Positions 47,945 through 54,626 of a DNA stretch of 64,000 nucleotides are shown here, in pieces (position 1 is the first letter of the stretch; each line of letters starts with the position of its first letter). The DNA is taken from assembly GCA_965246745.1 (NCBI GenBank), contig OZ251980.1:1178001-1242000 (forward strand), given 5' to 3'. The notes beneath the pieces were generated by a model. That model was given only the letters and a program-made list of their open reading frames with translations. It did not search any database and was not told the origin of the DNA. The translations under genes and the position numbers were made by a program. Source of the DNA: JANXMY01 sp965246745 (GTDB lineage: Bacteria; Armatimonadota; Armatimonadia; Armatimonadales; Capsulimonadaceae).

Positions 47945-50900
47945 GTGAACTCCGGCGGCAGGCGCGGCGGCGGCGGCGCGAAATGGGACTAGATGTGGAC
48001 ATTCCCCACACCGGGGAAACGGTGGTCGGGGCGTGCCTCGCCGCGCTCGGCTTGCAGCGGGAATTCGCGCCGCCGGGCGACAGCGCCCTGGCCGGGGCGA
48101 TTGCCGTGCTCAATGTCACGCTCGCGTATATCGTGCAGGACGAAACGCGGACCCCGGCGCAGCTCAGCGCCGATGCCGCCCACGAGATCGCCCACGCGTG
48201 GCTGCACGCCGGCTCGGCGCACGGCACCCGCCATGCCTGCCTGCCGGCGGAAGTCGGTCTCGGCGAAACCGGCGAAGCCCCCGGCGCGGCCCTGTCCAAA
48301 GTGGACGGCTACTCGCCGAAGCAGCGGCGCGAGCGCGAAGCCAACGAGTTTGCCGCCGAGCTGCTGCTGCCCGGCCCGCTGGCCCGGCAGTTGTTTTTCG
48401 GCGAAAAGCTCTCGTCGGAAGCGATTGCGTCCCGGCTCGGCCTGCCGCCGGGACTGGTGCAGGCGCAGCTGGCCGAAGCCCTGCTGCTGCCAGAGACTCC
48501 CGAGAAAGCCGCGTCGGCAGCGGCGTCGGCAGTCGCTTTGGACCCGTCGCAGCAGGCGGCGGCGGAAGCGGCCTGCGGGCCGCTCCTGGTCGGAGCCGGG
48601 CCGGGCACCGGCAAAACCAAGACGCTGGTGGAGCGCTGCCGGTTTTTGACGGGTACTTTGGGCGTCCCCGCTGAAAAGATACTCGCGCTGACCTTTAGCC
48701 GCAAAGCGGCGGCGGAGATGAAAGAGCGGCTGCTGGCCGCCGGGGTCGGCACCGAAAACGCCGGCCCGTGGGTCGGGACATTTCACGCGTTCGGCCTGGA
48801 AGTCCTGCGGCGCTTCGGCGAAGCGCTCGGCCTGCCGGCCTCGGGGCCGGTGCTTTTGGACCAATTAGATGCCGTGACGCTGCTGGAAAACCATCTGCCC
48901 GAGCTGCAATTAGACGCCCTGGACAACTTATACAACCCGGCGGTGCATCTCGGCGGCATTCTGCGGCAGATCGGCCGCGCCAAAGACGAACTGTGCTCGC
49001 CGGAGCGCTACGCCGCGCTGTGCGCGGCAATGGCGGCGGACGCGGAAGCCGAACGCGCCGCGCTGGCGGCGCGAAGCGGCAAAGTGCTGGTGCGTGAGCA
49101 GGACGCGGTGGACAAGGCCGTGGAGAACGCCCAAAAGGCCGCCGAAGTCGCCCGGTGCTACGCGGTCTACGAGCGGCTTCTCGCGGAGCACGGCTTTCTC
49201 GACTTCGGCGACTTGATCCGGCGGACCGTGCAGCTTTTGGAAGAGCGCCCGGACGTTCTGGCGGCTTTGCAGGCCGAATACCCGCAGGTTTTGGCCGATG
49301 AGTATCAAGACGTAAACCGGGCCTGCGCCCATCTGGTCCGGCGGCTGGCGGGCGAGTCGGCGGCTGGGCTGTGGGCGGTCGGCGACCACCGGCAAAGTAT
49401 TTATCAGTTTCAAGGCGCGTCGCCCGCCAATGTCGCGGCGTTTGAGCGCGATTATCCGGCGGGAGTGCGCCGGGAGCTTGCAGTAAATTATCGGTCCCGC
49501 GCCCCGATTGTGGACTGCTTCGGGCGGGCGTCCGGCGGCGGGGACGGCTGGCATGCCCACCGGGGCCATGCGGAGGGCAGCGGCGGGTTTCCGGCGGTGA
49601 CAGTGGCCGCGTCGCCCGACGATGCCGGGCAGGCGCGGGGGATCGCGGCGGCGATGCGTGCGCTGCGTGCGGCAGGCCATGCGTTTCAGGACCAGGCCGT
49701 GCTGTGCCGGACCCATTCGCAGGCCGAAGCGCTGGCGGCGGCCTTGTCCGAACTCGACATCCCCGTGCTGTATCTCGGGGCGCTGCTGGAGCGCCCGGAA
49801 GTCAAAGACCTGCTCTGCCTGCTCACGCTGCTGGCGGACCCGGCGGGGGCGGCGCTGCACCGGGTCGCCGCCTGGCCTGAATACGCGGTCCCGCTTCCCG
49901 AGTGTTTGGCGCTGCTGGCGGGCATGCGGCGCTTGGAGCTTCCCCTGCTCGATGCCCTCGCCGACGCGTCCCTGCACCCCGGCCTAATCAAGCTGGGCAG
50001 GCATCTGCGCGAGCTGGAAACGATGGACGACGACCCGGCGGCGCTGCTGCGCTTTTACCTGTTCGGCCAATCCGAGTATTTGGCCCGAATGGACGAGCGC
50101 GAGCCGAAGCCGTTCAAGCGGGTCGCGCAGCGCCTGGCCCTGCATCAGCTTTTGGGCCTCGCGGCGGGCTTTCAGGGGCGGGTCGTCACGCCGAAGTCGG
50201 CGGCCGGGCCGCCGGGAAATGTGCGGGCGTTTCTGGCCCACCTGCGGCGACTGTCGGCGGCGGGGGCCGCGCCGCGCGGCATTCTGCCGCCGGAAGCCGA
50301 AACGCTGGATGCGGTTCGTCTTTTGACCGCGCACGCCGCCAAGGGCCTCGAATTTCCCGTTGTCTTTGTGCCGAACCTGGCCGCCGGGCAGTTTCCCGCG
50401 CGGGGCCGGGCCGACGGCATCCCCGAGCCGCCGGGGCTGACCGCGCCGTGCGGGGACGCCTTAGACGAGGAAGCGTGCTTGTTCTTTGTCGCCCTGTCCC
50501 GCGCCCGCGAGCATTTGATTTTGTCCCGGTCGGAGCGCAAGGCCGGCAGCGAAAAGCCGTCGGCCCCGTCGCCGCTGCTGGCATCGCTCGGCTTGATGGA
50601 CGAAACGCTTTGGCCCGCCGGCAGTCCGCCGCCCCCCGAAGACGCCGCCGCCGCGCTCCCTGAAACTCCCGACCCCCTGCCGGAGTATTCGCAGTCCGCG
50701 CTGGAAAGCTACGGGCGGTGCCCGCGCCAGTACTTTTACAGCCACGTCCTGAAGCTCCCCGGCGCATCACACCATTTATTGCTTGGCGGCGGCGGCTACC
50801 CACAGTTTTTAAGCTGCGTCCGCACCGCCTTGAACTGGCAGGAAGACCGGCAGGCGGCAGGCGAAAGCGTTTCGCCCGAAGTTTTGTCCGAAAAACTCGA

Positions 50901-51420
50901 CGCCGTTTGGGCCGAATCGGGTCCGGTCGGCCATCTGCACGAAGAAAAGTATCTCACGGCGGCGCGTCACATGCTGGCCCACGCGGGAAACTTAAGCGCG
51001 GGCGGGCGCAAAGCCGACACGCGGACCTTGACCGCGACGCTGACAAACTGCCGGGTCTCAGTCCGGCCCGATGTTCTGCGCGTCGGCGGCCCCGAGGGGG
51101 ACGGGGGCACGCTGATTGTCGCCCGGCGTCTCACGGGAAAGCCCGGCAAAGACGACCACACGGACAAAAAACTCGCCCTGTACCGCCGGGCGGCGGCGGA
51201 CACCCACCCCGGCCGGACGCTGCACCTCTCGCTGCACTACCTCGCCGACGGCCTCACGGTCCCGCTTGACCCGCCGCATACGAGGCAGCAGGCCAAGTGG
51301 GAAGAAGGCCGGGTCGCCAAATACGAGCAGGCCGCCGCCGGCATCGGGCGCGGCGCGTTCCCCGCCCAGCCCGGCGACGAATGCGCCCGCTGCCCCTACA
51401 GCCTGCTCTGCCCCGAATAA
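47941..51420 (+). CDS. ImmA/IrrE peptidase - UvrD-type helicase - PD-(D/E)XK nuclease fusion (1159 aa)
   Basis: Three domains in order. Residues about 30-190: ImmA/IrrE metallopeptidase, with HEIAHAWLH (HEIAH 81-85) and EREANEFAAELLLPGPLAR near 131-149. Residues about 195-880: superfamily 1 helicase, with Walker A LLVGAGPGTGKTKTLVERC, LALTFSRKAAAEM, FLDFGDLIRR, LADEYQDVNRA, AVGDHRQSIYQFQGA, LLTAHAAKGLEFPVVFVP and FVALSRAREHLI. Residues about 915-1159: RecB/AddB-like nuclease, with SALESYGRCPRQYFY, VRPDVLRV, ARRLTGKPGKDD, KKLALYRRA and CARCPYSLLC. The cysteines (one near 926, three at the end) suggest an iron-sulfur staple; the catalytic D/E-x-K is degenerate, so nuclease activity is uncertain. 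Helicase-nucleases of this type resect or unwind DNA. It is the last gene of the three-gene operon. Confidence 0.88.
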   Translation: MSELRRQARRRRREMGLDVDIPHTGETVVGACLAALGLQREFAPPGDSALAGAIAVLNVTLAYIVQDETRTPAQLSADAAHEIAHAWLHAGSAHGTRHACLPAEVGLGETGEAPGAALSKVDGYSPKQRREREANEFAAELLLPGPLARQLFFGEKLSSEAIASRLGLPPGLVQAQLAEALLLPETPEKAASAAASAVALDPSQQAAAEAACGPLLVGAGPGTGKTKTLVERCRFLTGTLGVPAEKILALTFSRKAAAEMKERLLAAGVGTENAGPWVGTFHAFGLEVLRRFGEALGLPASGPVLLDQLDAVTLLENHLPELQLDALDNLYNPAVHLGGILRQIGRAKDELCSPERYAALCAAMAADAEAERAALAARSGKVLVREQDAVDKAVENAQKAAEVARCYAVYERLLAEHGFLDFGDLIRRTVQLLEERPDVLAALQAEYPQVLADEYQDVNRACAHLVRRLAGESAAGLWAVGDHRQSIYQFQGASPANVAAFERDYPAGVRRELAVNYRSRAPIVDCFGRASGGGDGWHAHRGHAEGSGGFPAVTVAASPDDAGQARGIAAAMRALRAAGHAFQDQAVLCRTHSQAEALAAALSELDIPVLYLGALLERPEVKDLLCLLTLLADPAGAALHRVAAWPEYAVPLPECLALLAGMRRLELPLLDALADASLHPGLIKLGRHLRELETMDDDPAALLRFYLFGQSEYLARMDEREPKPFKRVAQRLALHQLLGLAAGFQGRVVTPKSAAGPPGNVRAFLAHLRRLSAAGAAPRGILPPEAETLDAVRLLTAHAAKGLEFPVVFVPNLAAGQFPARGRADGIPEPPGLTAPCGDALDEEACLFFVALSRAREHLILSRSERKAGSEKPSAPSPLLASLGLMDETLWPAGSPPPPEDAAAALPETPDPLPEYSQSALESYGRCPRQYFYSHVLKLPGASHHLLLGGGGYPQFLSCVRTALNWQEDRQAAGESVSPEVLSEKLDAVWAESGPVGHLHEEKYLTAARHMLAHAGNLSAGGRKADTRTLTATLTNCRVSVRPDVLRVGGPEGDGGTLIVARRLTGKPGKDDHTDKKLALYRRAAADTHPGRTLHLSLHYLADGLTVPLDPPHTRQQAKWEEGRVAKYEQAAAGIGRGAFPAQPGDECARCPYSLLCPE

Positions 51421-51452
51421 GACCCCTGCACCGCCTGTTCCGGCAAAGCGGG

Positions 51453-51458
51453 TATAAT
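51453..51458 (+). promoter_or_regulatory. -10 box upstream of the DnaA-domain-I-like gene
   Basis: A perfect TATAAT about 68 nt before the ATG at 51527; the -35 is poor. Confidence 0.4.
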
Positions 51459-51526
51459 AGCGGCACCCGAACACGCACGGCACCCGATGACACACGCAGC
51501 CGTGCCGCTTCCAAGAGGAGAACGCC

Positions 51527-52237
51527 ATGGGACCGACCGAGATTTGGGCCGCCGCCGCCGACCGGGTTCGGCAGGAAATCGCCGACCCGACTGTTTGGCT
51601 TGCCATGCGAGCCGCCCAGCCGCTCACCGTTGACGGCAATTTTTTTGTCGCCGCCCTGCCGCCGCCGGAGCAGTACCTGGCCGCGCATCTTTTGAACCAC
51701 CGAACGGCGACGGCGATTGAAGACGCCCTGCGGAACGCCGCCGGGCGCATTCTGGCGTTTCGGATCGTCATCGGCACGTCGCTTGCCGATTGGGAAGCCG
51801 AAAAGCTGCGCGAAACCGGCGGGGCCGGCGAAAACGACCCGTTTTTAGACATCCCGATTGCGGACACTCCGGCAGCTGCGGACGCGCCCGCCCCGTCTGC
51901 CGGCAACATCGCGCGGCCGGCGGAAACCGCGCGAGAAGTCGCGCCGACTTGGGAAAAGCTGACCGAGCGGCTTAACCACGGCTACAAAACCGCGCCGCTC
52001 GTGAAATACCCGCATGGTCAGGCCCAGTTTGTGCTGACCGCCGTGAAGCTGATTTCGGACACAATGGATGTGCTGATGCCCCCGCCGGGAGCGCCGCGCG
52101 ACGACGCGCAGGAGCGGCAGCTCGCCAAGCTGATTGAGCGCCTCAGCGGCATTGTCAACCTGGACCCGCTGTTTATCTCGCTGGAGCTTTTGCGCTACCG
52201 CGAAGGGCGCGGCAAAAACCTCGATATTGTGATTTGA
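51527..52237 (+). CDS. Orphan DnaA domain-I-like protein (236 aa)
   Basis: The first 90 residues resemble domain I of DnaA: IWAAAADRVRQEIADPTVWL, LTVDGNFFVAALPPPEQYLA, and a last strand AFRIVIGTS. The order and spacing fit the KH-like fold that in DnaA binds DnaB and regulators. No AAA+ or DNA-binding domain follows. The second half has a Pro/Ala linker and a helical domain (LVKYPHGQAQFVLTAVKLIS, DAQERQLAKLIERLSGIVNL). It starts with a good AAGAGGAG 6 nt upstream. It lies directly before tRNA-Ala. It might modulate replication initiation, but the similarity is weak and the role is inferred. Confidence 0.55.
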   Translation: MGPTEIWAAAADRVRQEIADPTVWLAMRAAQPLTVDGNFFVAALPPPEQYLAAHLLNHRTATAIEDALRNAAGRILAFRIVIGTSLADWEAEKLRETGGAGENDPFLDIPIADTPAAADAPAPSAGNIARPAETAREVAPTWEKLTERLNHGYKTAPLVKYPHGQAQFVLTAVKLISDTMDVLMPPPGAPRDDAQERQLAKLIERLSGIVNLDPLFISLELLRYREGRGKNLDIVI

Positions 52238-52246
52238 TTTTGTCTC

Positions 52247-52276
52247 TTGACATTGCCGCCCGGCCTGTGCTAGAAT
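52247..52276 (+). promoter_or_regulatory. Promoter of tRNA-Ala
   Basis: A perfect TTGACA (52247-52252) and TAGAAT (52271-52276) are 18 bp apart; the -10 ends 12 nt before the tRNA. Confidence 0.85.
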
Positions 52277-52288
52277 TGATTTGTGCGC

Positions 52289-52361
52289 GGGGCTATGGCT
52301 CAGTTGGTAGAGCGGTTCGTTCGCATCGAACAGGTCAGCGGTTCGAATCCGCTTAGCTCCA
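52289..52361 (+). tRNA. tRNA-Ala(CGC)
   Basis: All four arms fold. Acceptor GGGGCTA pairs with TAGCTCC and contains the G3:U70 pair that marks tRNA-Ala. The D arm is GCTC/GAGC. The anticodon stem is GTTCG/CGAAC with loop TTCGCAT, anticodon CGC. The T arm is AGCGG-TTCGAAT-CCGCT. The discriminator is A; CCA is not encoded. It reads the GCG Ala codon. Confidence 0.97.
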
Positions 52362-52372
52362 GAGCAGCGTAG

Positions 52373-52404
52373 AAGCGGCAGAGTATCCACTCTGCCGCTT
52401 TTTT
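52373..52404 (+). terminator. Intrinsic terminator of tRNA-Ala
   Basis: AAGCGGCAGAG, loop TATCCA, CTCTGCCGCTT, then TTTT. The 11-bp stem is perfect. Confidence 0.9.
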
Positions 52405-52424
52405 GTCGCCGGATTTCAGGACAC

Positions 52425-52910
52425 TTATTCCAGCATCTTTTCCATCGCCGGCCGCGTCATGCGGTACAAAAACCACTCTTTCATCCGCCGCGCTCCCATC
52501 CGCGCGTAGACCGCCTGCGCGTTGGTGTTCCAATCGAGGCATGTCCATTCCATCCGCCCGCAGCCGCGCTCGTGGGCGGTTCGAACGCAGAAGCGAAGCA
52601 GGGCCGTGCCGACCCCCTGCTTGCGGTACTCCGGCAGCACAAACACGTCTTCAAGATACAGCGACGGCTGCGCGAGAAATGTCGAGTACGTTTCCAGCAG
52701 CAGCGCATAGCCGACCGGCCCCGCCGCGCCGTCCACTTCCGCCAGCATCACCTCAAATTTGGGCGCATCTCCGAAGCCGTGCTCCCTCAGCCGCGCCTGC
52801 GCCTCGGCATCCGGCGGCGGCAGGTTCTCGAACTCCGCCAGCGCGAGGATCAGCCCGATCACGGCGTCCGCATCCGCCCGCTCCGCCCGCCGCAGTGTGA
52901 TATGTGTCAT
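52425..52910 (-). CDS. GNAT-family N-acetyltransferase (161 aa)
   Basis: The GNAT fold is complete: LRRAERADADAVIGLILALA, VGYALLLETYSTFLAQPSLY, then LEDVFVLPEYRKQGVGTALL with the acetyl-CoA loop, and NTNAQAVYARMGARRMKEWF. The YLEDVFVLPEYR form and the length resemble the diamine (spermidine/spermine) acetyltransferase branch. The acceptor cannot be told from sequence. Its ATG overlaps the end of the decayed DUF433 frame by ATGA, so it was part of that operon. It converges on the tRNA terminator. Confidence 0.92.
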   Translation of the reverse strand: MTHITLRRAERADADAVIGLILALAEFENLPPPDAEAQARLREHGFGDAPKFEVMLAEVDGAAGPVGYALLLETYSTFLAQPSLYLEDVFVLPEYRKQGVGTALLRFCVRTAHERGCGRMEWTCLDWNTNAQAVYARMGARRMKEWFLYRMTRPAMEKMLE

Positions 52911-53149
52911 GGTGCAATCTCTCCGTCACTGATAATGTTTTCGTTAATCTGCCGGTCAATCTCTTCCGGGCGGGCACGAACATAACTCCAAGCGTTCGCC
53001 AAATCCGGCGCGTGCAATGCCGGGTAGGCGTGCAGCAATTCCGCTTCGCTTGTGCCGAGACGCCGCGCTTGTTCCAGCAGCCAAACCGGGATGCGGGTGC
53101 GGATAAGTCACGGCTCGCCGAGGGCAGTCACGCGATAATCCCAACCCAC
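52907..53149 (-). pseudogene. Decayed DUF433 antitoxin-like gene
   Basis: In this frame the sequence reads TRIPVWLLEQARRLGTSEAE, LLHAYPALHAPDLANAW and RARPEEIDRQINEN, which matches the second half of DUF433 proteins. The first half is broken: after VTALGEP comes an in-frame TGA at 53108-53110 where CGGKPCIAGTRIP-like sequence is expected, so a short stretch is lost. DUF433 proteins are small DNA-binding antitoxin-like proteins. The intact part overlaps the C-terminal extension of the DUF1348 gene in another frame. The stop overlaps the GNAT start (ATGA). Confidence 0.75.
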
Positions 53150-53612
53150 TTAAACCCGGATGGTCGTCGGGGCGGCGGCCGAGAGGCCAGAAAAACTTGC
53201 GGTCACTTTCAGTCATCGGCAGGTCGTTGATCGAGGCCCGGCGGGCCGTCATCAGACCGCTCGGATCGAATTCCCAGTTTTCGTTGCCGTAGGACCGATC
53301 CCAGTGCCCAGAGTCGTCGTGCCATTCATAAGCGAAGCGCACGGCAATCCGGTTCTCTGTGAACGCCCACAATTCCTTGATCAAACGATAATCCAGCTCC
53401 CGCACCCATTTGCGAGTGAGGAACGCAACAATCTGTGGACGGCCTGATAAAAACTCAGCCCGGTTGCGCCATTCGCTCTCCGGCGTGGAAGCGAGCGAAA
53501 CACGCTCCGGGTCGCGGCTGTTCCAGCCGTCCTCGGCCCCACGCACTTTCTGAGTCGCGGTTTCCTGCGTAAACGGCGGCACCGGCGGCCGAGTTTCAAG
53601 CTCCGTATTCAT
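52956..53612 (-). CDS. DUF1348 / NTF2-like protein with abnormal C-terminal extension (218 aa)
   Basis: Residues about 10-150 are a typical SnoaL/NTF2-like DUF1348 domain: EDGWNSRDPERVSLASTPES, FLTRKWVRELDYRLIKELWA, IAVRFAYEWHDDSGHWDRSY, ENWEFDPSGLM and FFWPLGRRPDDHPGL. Relatives end close to the latter motif. Here the frame continues for about 60 more residues (SRDCPRRAVTYPHPHP and on) across the decayed DUF433 gene in a different frame, so the original stop has probably been lost. The ATG at 53612 overlaps the stop of small partner gene 3 by 4 nt. Function of the family is not firmly known. Confidence 0.85.
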   Translation of the reverse strand: MNTELETRPPVPPFTQETATQKVRGAEDGWNSRDPERVSLASTPESEWRNRAEFLSGRPQIVAFLTRKWVRELDYRLIKELWAFTENRIAVRFAYEWHDDSGHWDRSYGNENWEFDPSGLMTARRASINDLPMTESDRKFFWPLGRRPDDHPGLSGLGLSRDCPRRAVTYPHPHPGLAAGTSAASRHKRSGIAARLPGIARAGFGERLELCSCPPGRD

Positions 53613-53923
53613 CCGGCGGCTCCTATTCCCAACGCAGCCTGCGCCGCACGCGCGGCTTTTTCGCGCTTCCATTCCTGCATCTCTTCTCGGTCTTTCTGCG
53701 CTTCGATCCGGGCAATCGCATCGGCCAGCATCGCGACCGGCTCGCCGGCGTCCCAGATCACCAGGTCCTCCGGGTGCCGGTGCAGCCATTCCCCGGCCAA
53801 AGTCTGCGCTTCCAGACACGCTTCCGCTGTCCGCTCCGCCATCGCCCGGTCCAGAGCCGCCAGAATTGGTTCCCGCTCGGCCTGTACTTCCGGGGGGAAT
53901 TCAAGCTGCCATTTAATTTTCAT
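53609..53923 (-). CDS. Small helical partner of HExxH module, copy 3 (104 aa)
   Basis: It starts at 53923 (MKIKWQLEFPPEVQAERE) with AAGGAAA upstream. The motifs WQLEFPPEVQAEREPILAAL, WLHRHPEDLVIWDAGEPVAM and MLADAIARIEA align with copies 1 and 2. The C-terminal third is a longer, highly charged helix (DREEMQEWKREKAARAAQAA), possibly coiled coil. It lies 19 bp after its HExxH gene and overlaps the DUF1348 gene by 4 nt, so this module is the front of a longer operon. No terminator hairpin of the type after copies 1 and 2 is found here. Confidence 0.8.
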   Translation of the reverse strand: MKIKWQLEFPPEVQAEREPILAALDRAMAERTAEACLEAQTLAGEWLHRHPEDLVIWDAGEPVAMLADAIARIEAQKDREEMQEWKREKAARAAQAALGIGAAG

Positions 53924-53942
53924 TGTTATTTCCTTTTTGTTG

Positions 53943-54569
53943 TCAGCGAAGCAGACTGCTTGCTGCCGCGTAGACCCGCTTAAAATGAACAAAGTCGGCG
54001 GCCTGCCGCCCCCAAGCAAATGCGAACGCAGGACGGTCCGGCAGCGAAGTTCTTAGCATTGCTTCCAGAAAGTCTTGGCCTGAGATTTCAGGCCGCTCGG
54101 CGGCAATGCTTTTCAGCGCTTCAACAGCAGGCCGGTAGCGCCATGCCGATTCAAAAGCTTCAAGCGGAGTTTCGTCCAAGCTCATGCCAAGCTGCTGAAA
54201 CAATAACGGACGGTACAAACGCTGTAGGCTTTCGACGACCGCTTCTTCCCACGGTGCACACTGCTGATAGCGCGGCTCGGTCAAGCCGACAGACACGGAA
54301 TGCAGGATTTCGTGCAGCAGTGTTCGCCAGCGCCGGTCATCCGCCAGAACGCTTTCCCGGACGGTAATGCTGCACTCCCACTCCTTTTTGGCGAGATACG
54401 AAACGCGCGGCAGGGCTTGTGCCGCCCAGGCTTCGTCTGTGCCGTCCGCCAAAATCAGCAGGCCGCCGTTCCAGCGCGACGGCAGGCCGGTCGTGCGCTC
54501 GACAAAGGTGGCAATCTGACGCAGCTCTTCCATGATAGTATGATCTTGCCCAGATTTTTCGATATTCAT
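53943..54569 (-). CDS. HExxH putative metalloprotein of two-gene module, copy 3 (208 aa)
   Basis: The ATG at 54569 (MNIEKSGQDHTIMEEL) has GGAGGGAG upstream. It is closest to copy 1: GLPSRWNGGLLILADGTDEA, KKEWECSITVRESVLADD, RWRTLLHEILHSVSVGLTEP, PWEEAVVESLQRLYRP and LPDRPAFAFAWGRQAADFVH. HEILH is at residues 86-90 and WEE at 107-109. There is no secretion signal. The promoter -10 (54601-54606) sits 31 nt upstream, nearly as in the other copies. The gene is 12.7 kb from the tandem pair at 39608-41283. Confidence 0.85.
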   Translation of the reverse strand: MNIEKSGQDHTIMEELRQIATFVERTTGLPSRWNGGLLILADGTDEAWAAQALPRVSYLAKKEWECSITVRESVLADDRRWRTLLHEILHSVSVGLTEPRYQQCAPWEEAVVESLQRLYRPLLFQQLGMSLDETPLEAFESAWRYRPAVEALKSIAAERPEISGQDFLEAMLRTSLPDRPAFAFAWGRQAADFVHFKRVYAAASSLLR

Positions 54570-54600
54570 GTTCGCTCCCTCCGTGGGTTTTTCTGTCTTT

Positions 54601-54606
54601 AGTATG
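54601..54606 (-). promoter_or_regulatory. -10 of HExxH module, copy 3
   Basis: The minus strand reads GTGTCATACTAAAG; CATACT sits 31 nt before the ATG. The TGTCATACT stretch is identical to module 2. The -35 is weak. Confidence 0.5.
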
Positions 54607-54626
54607 ACACGCAGCGGCAGGAAATG

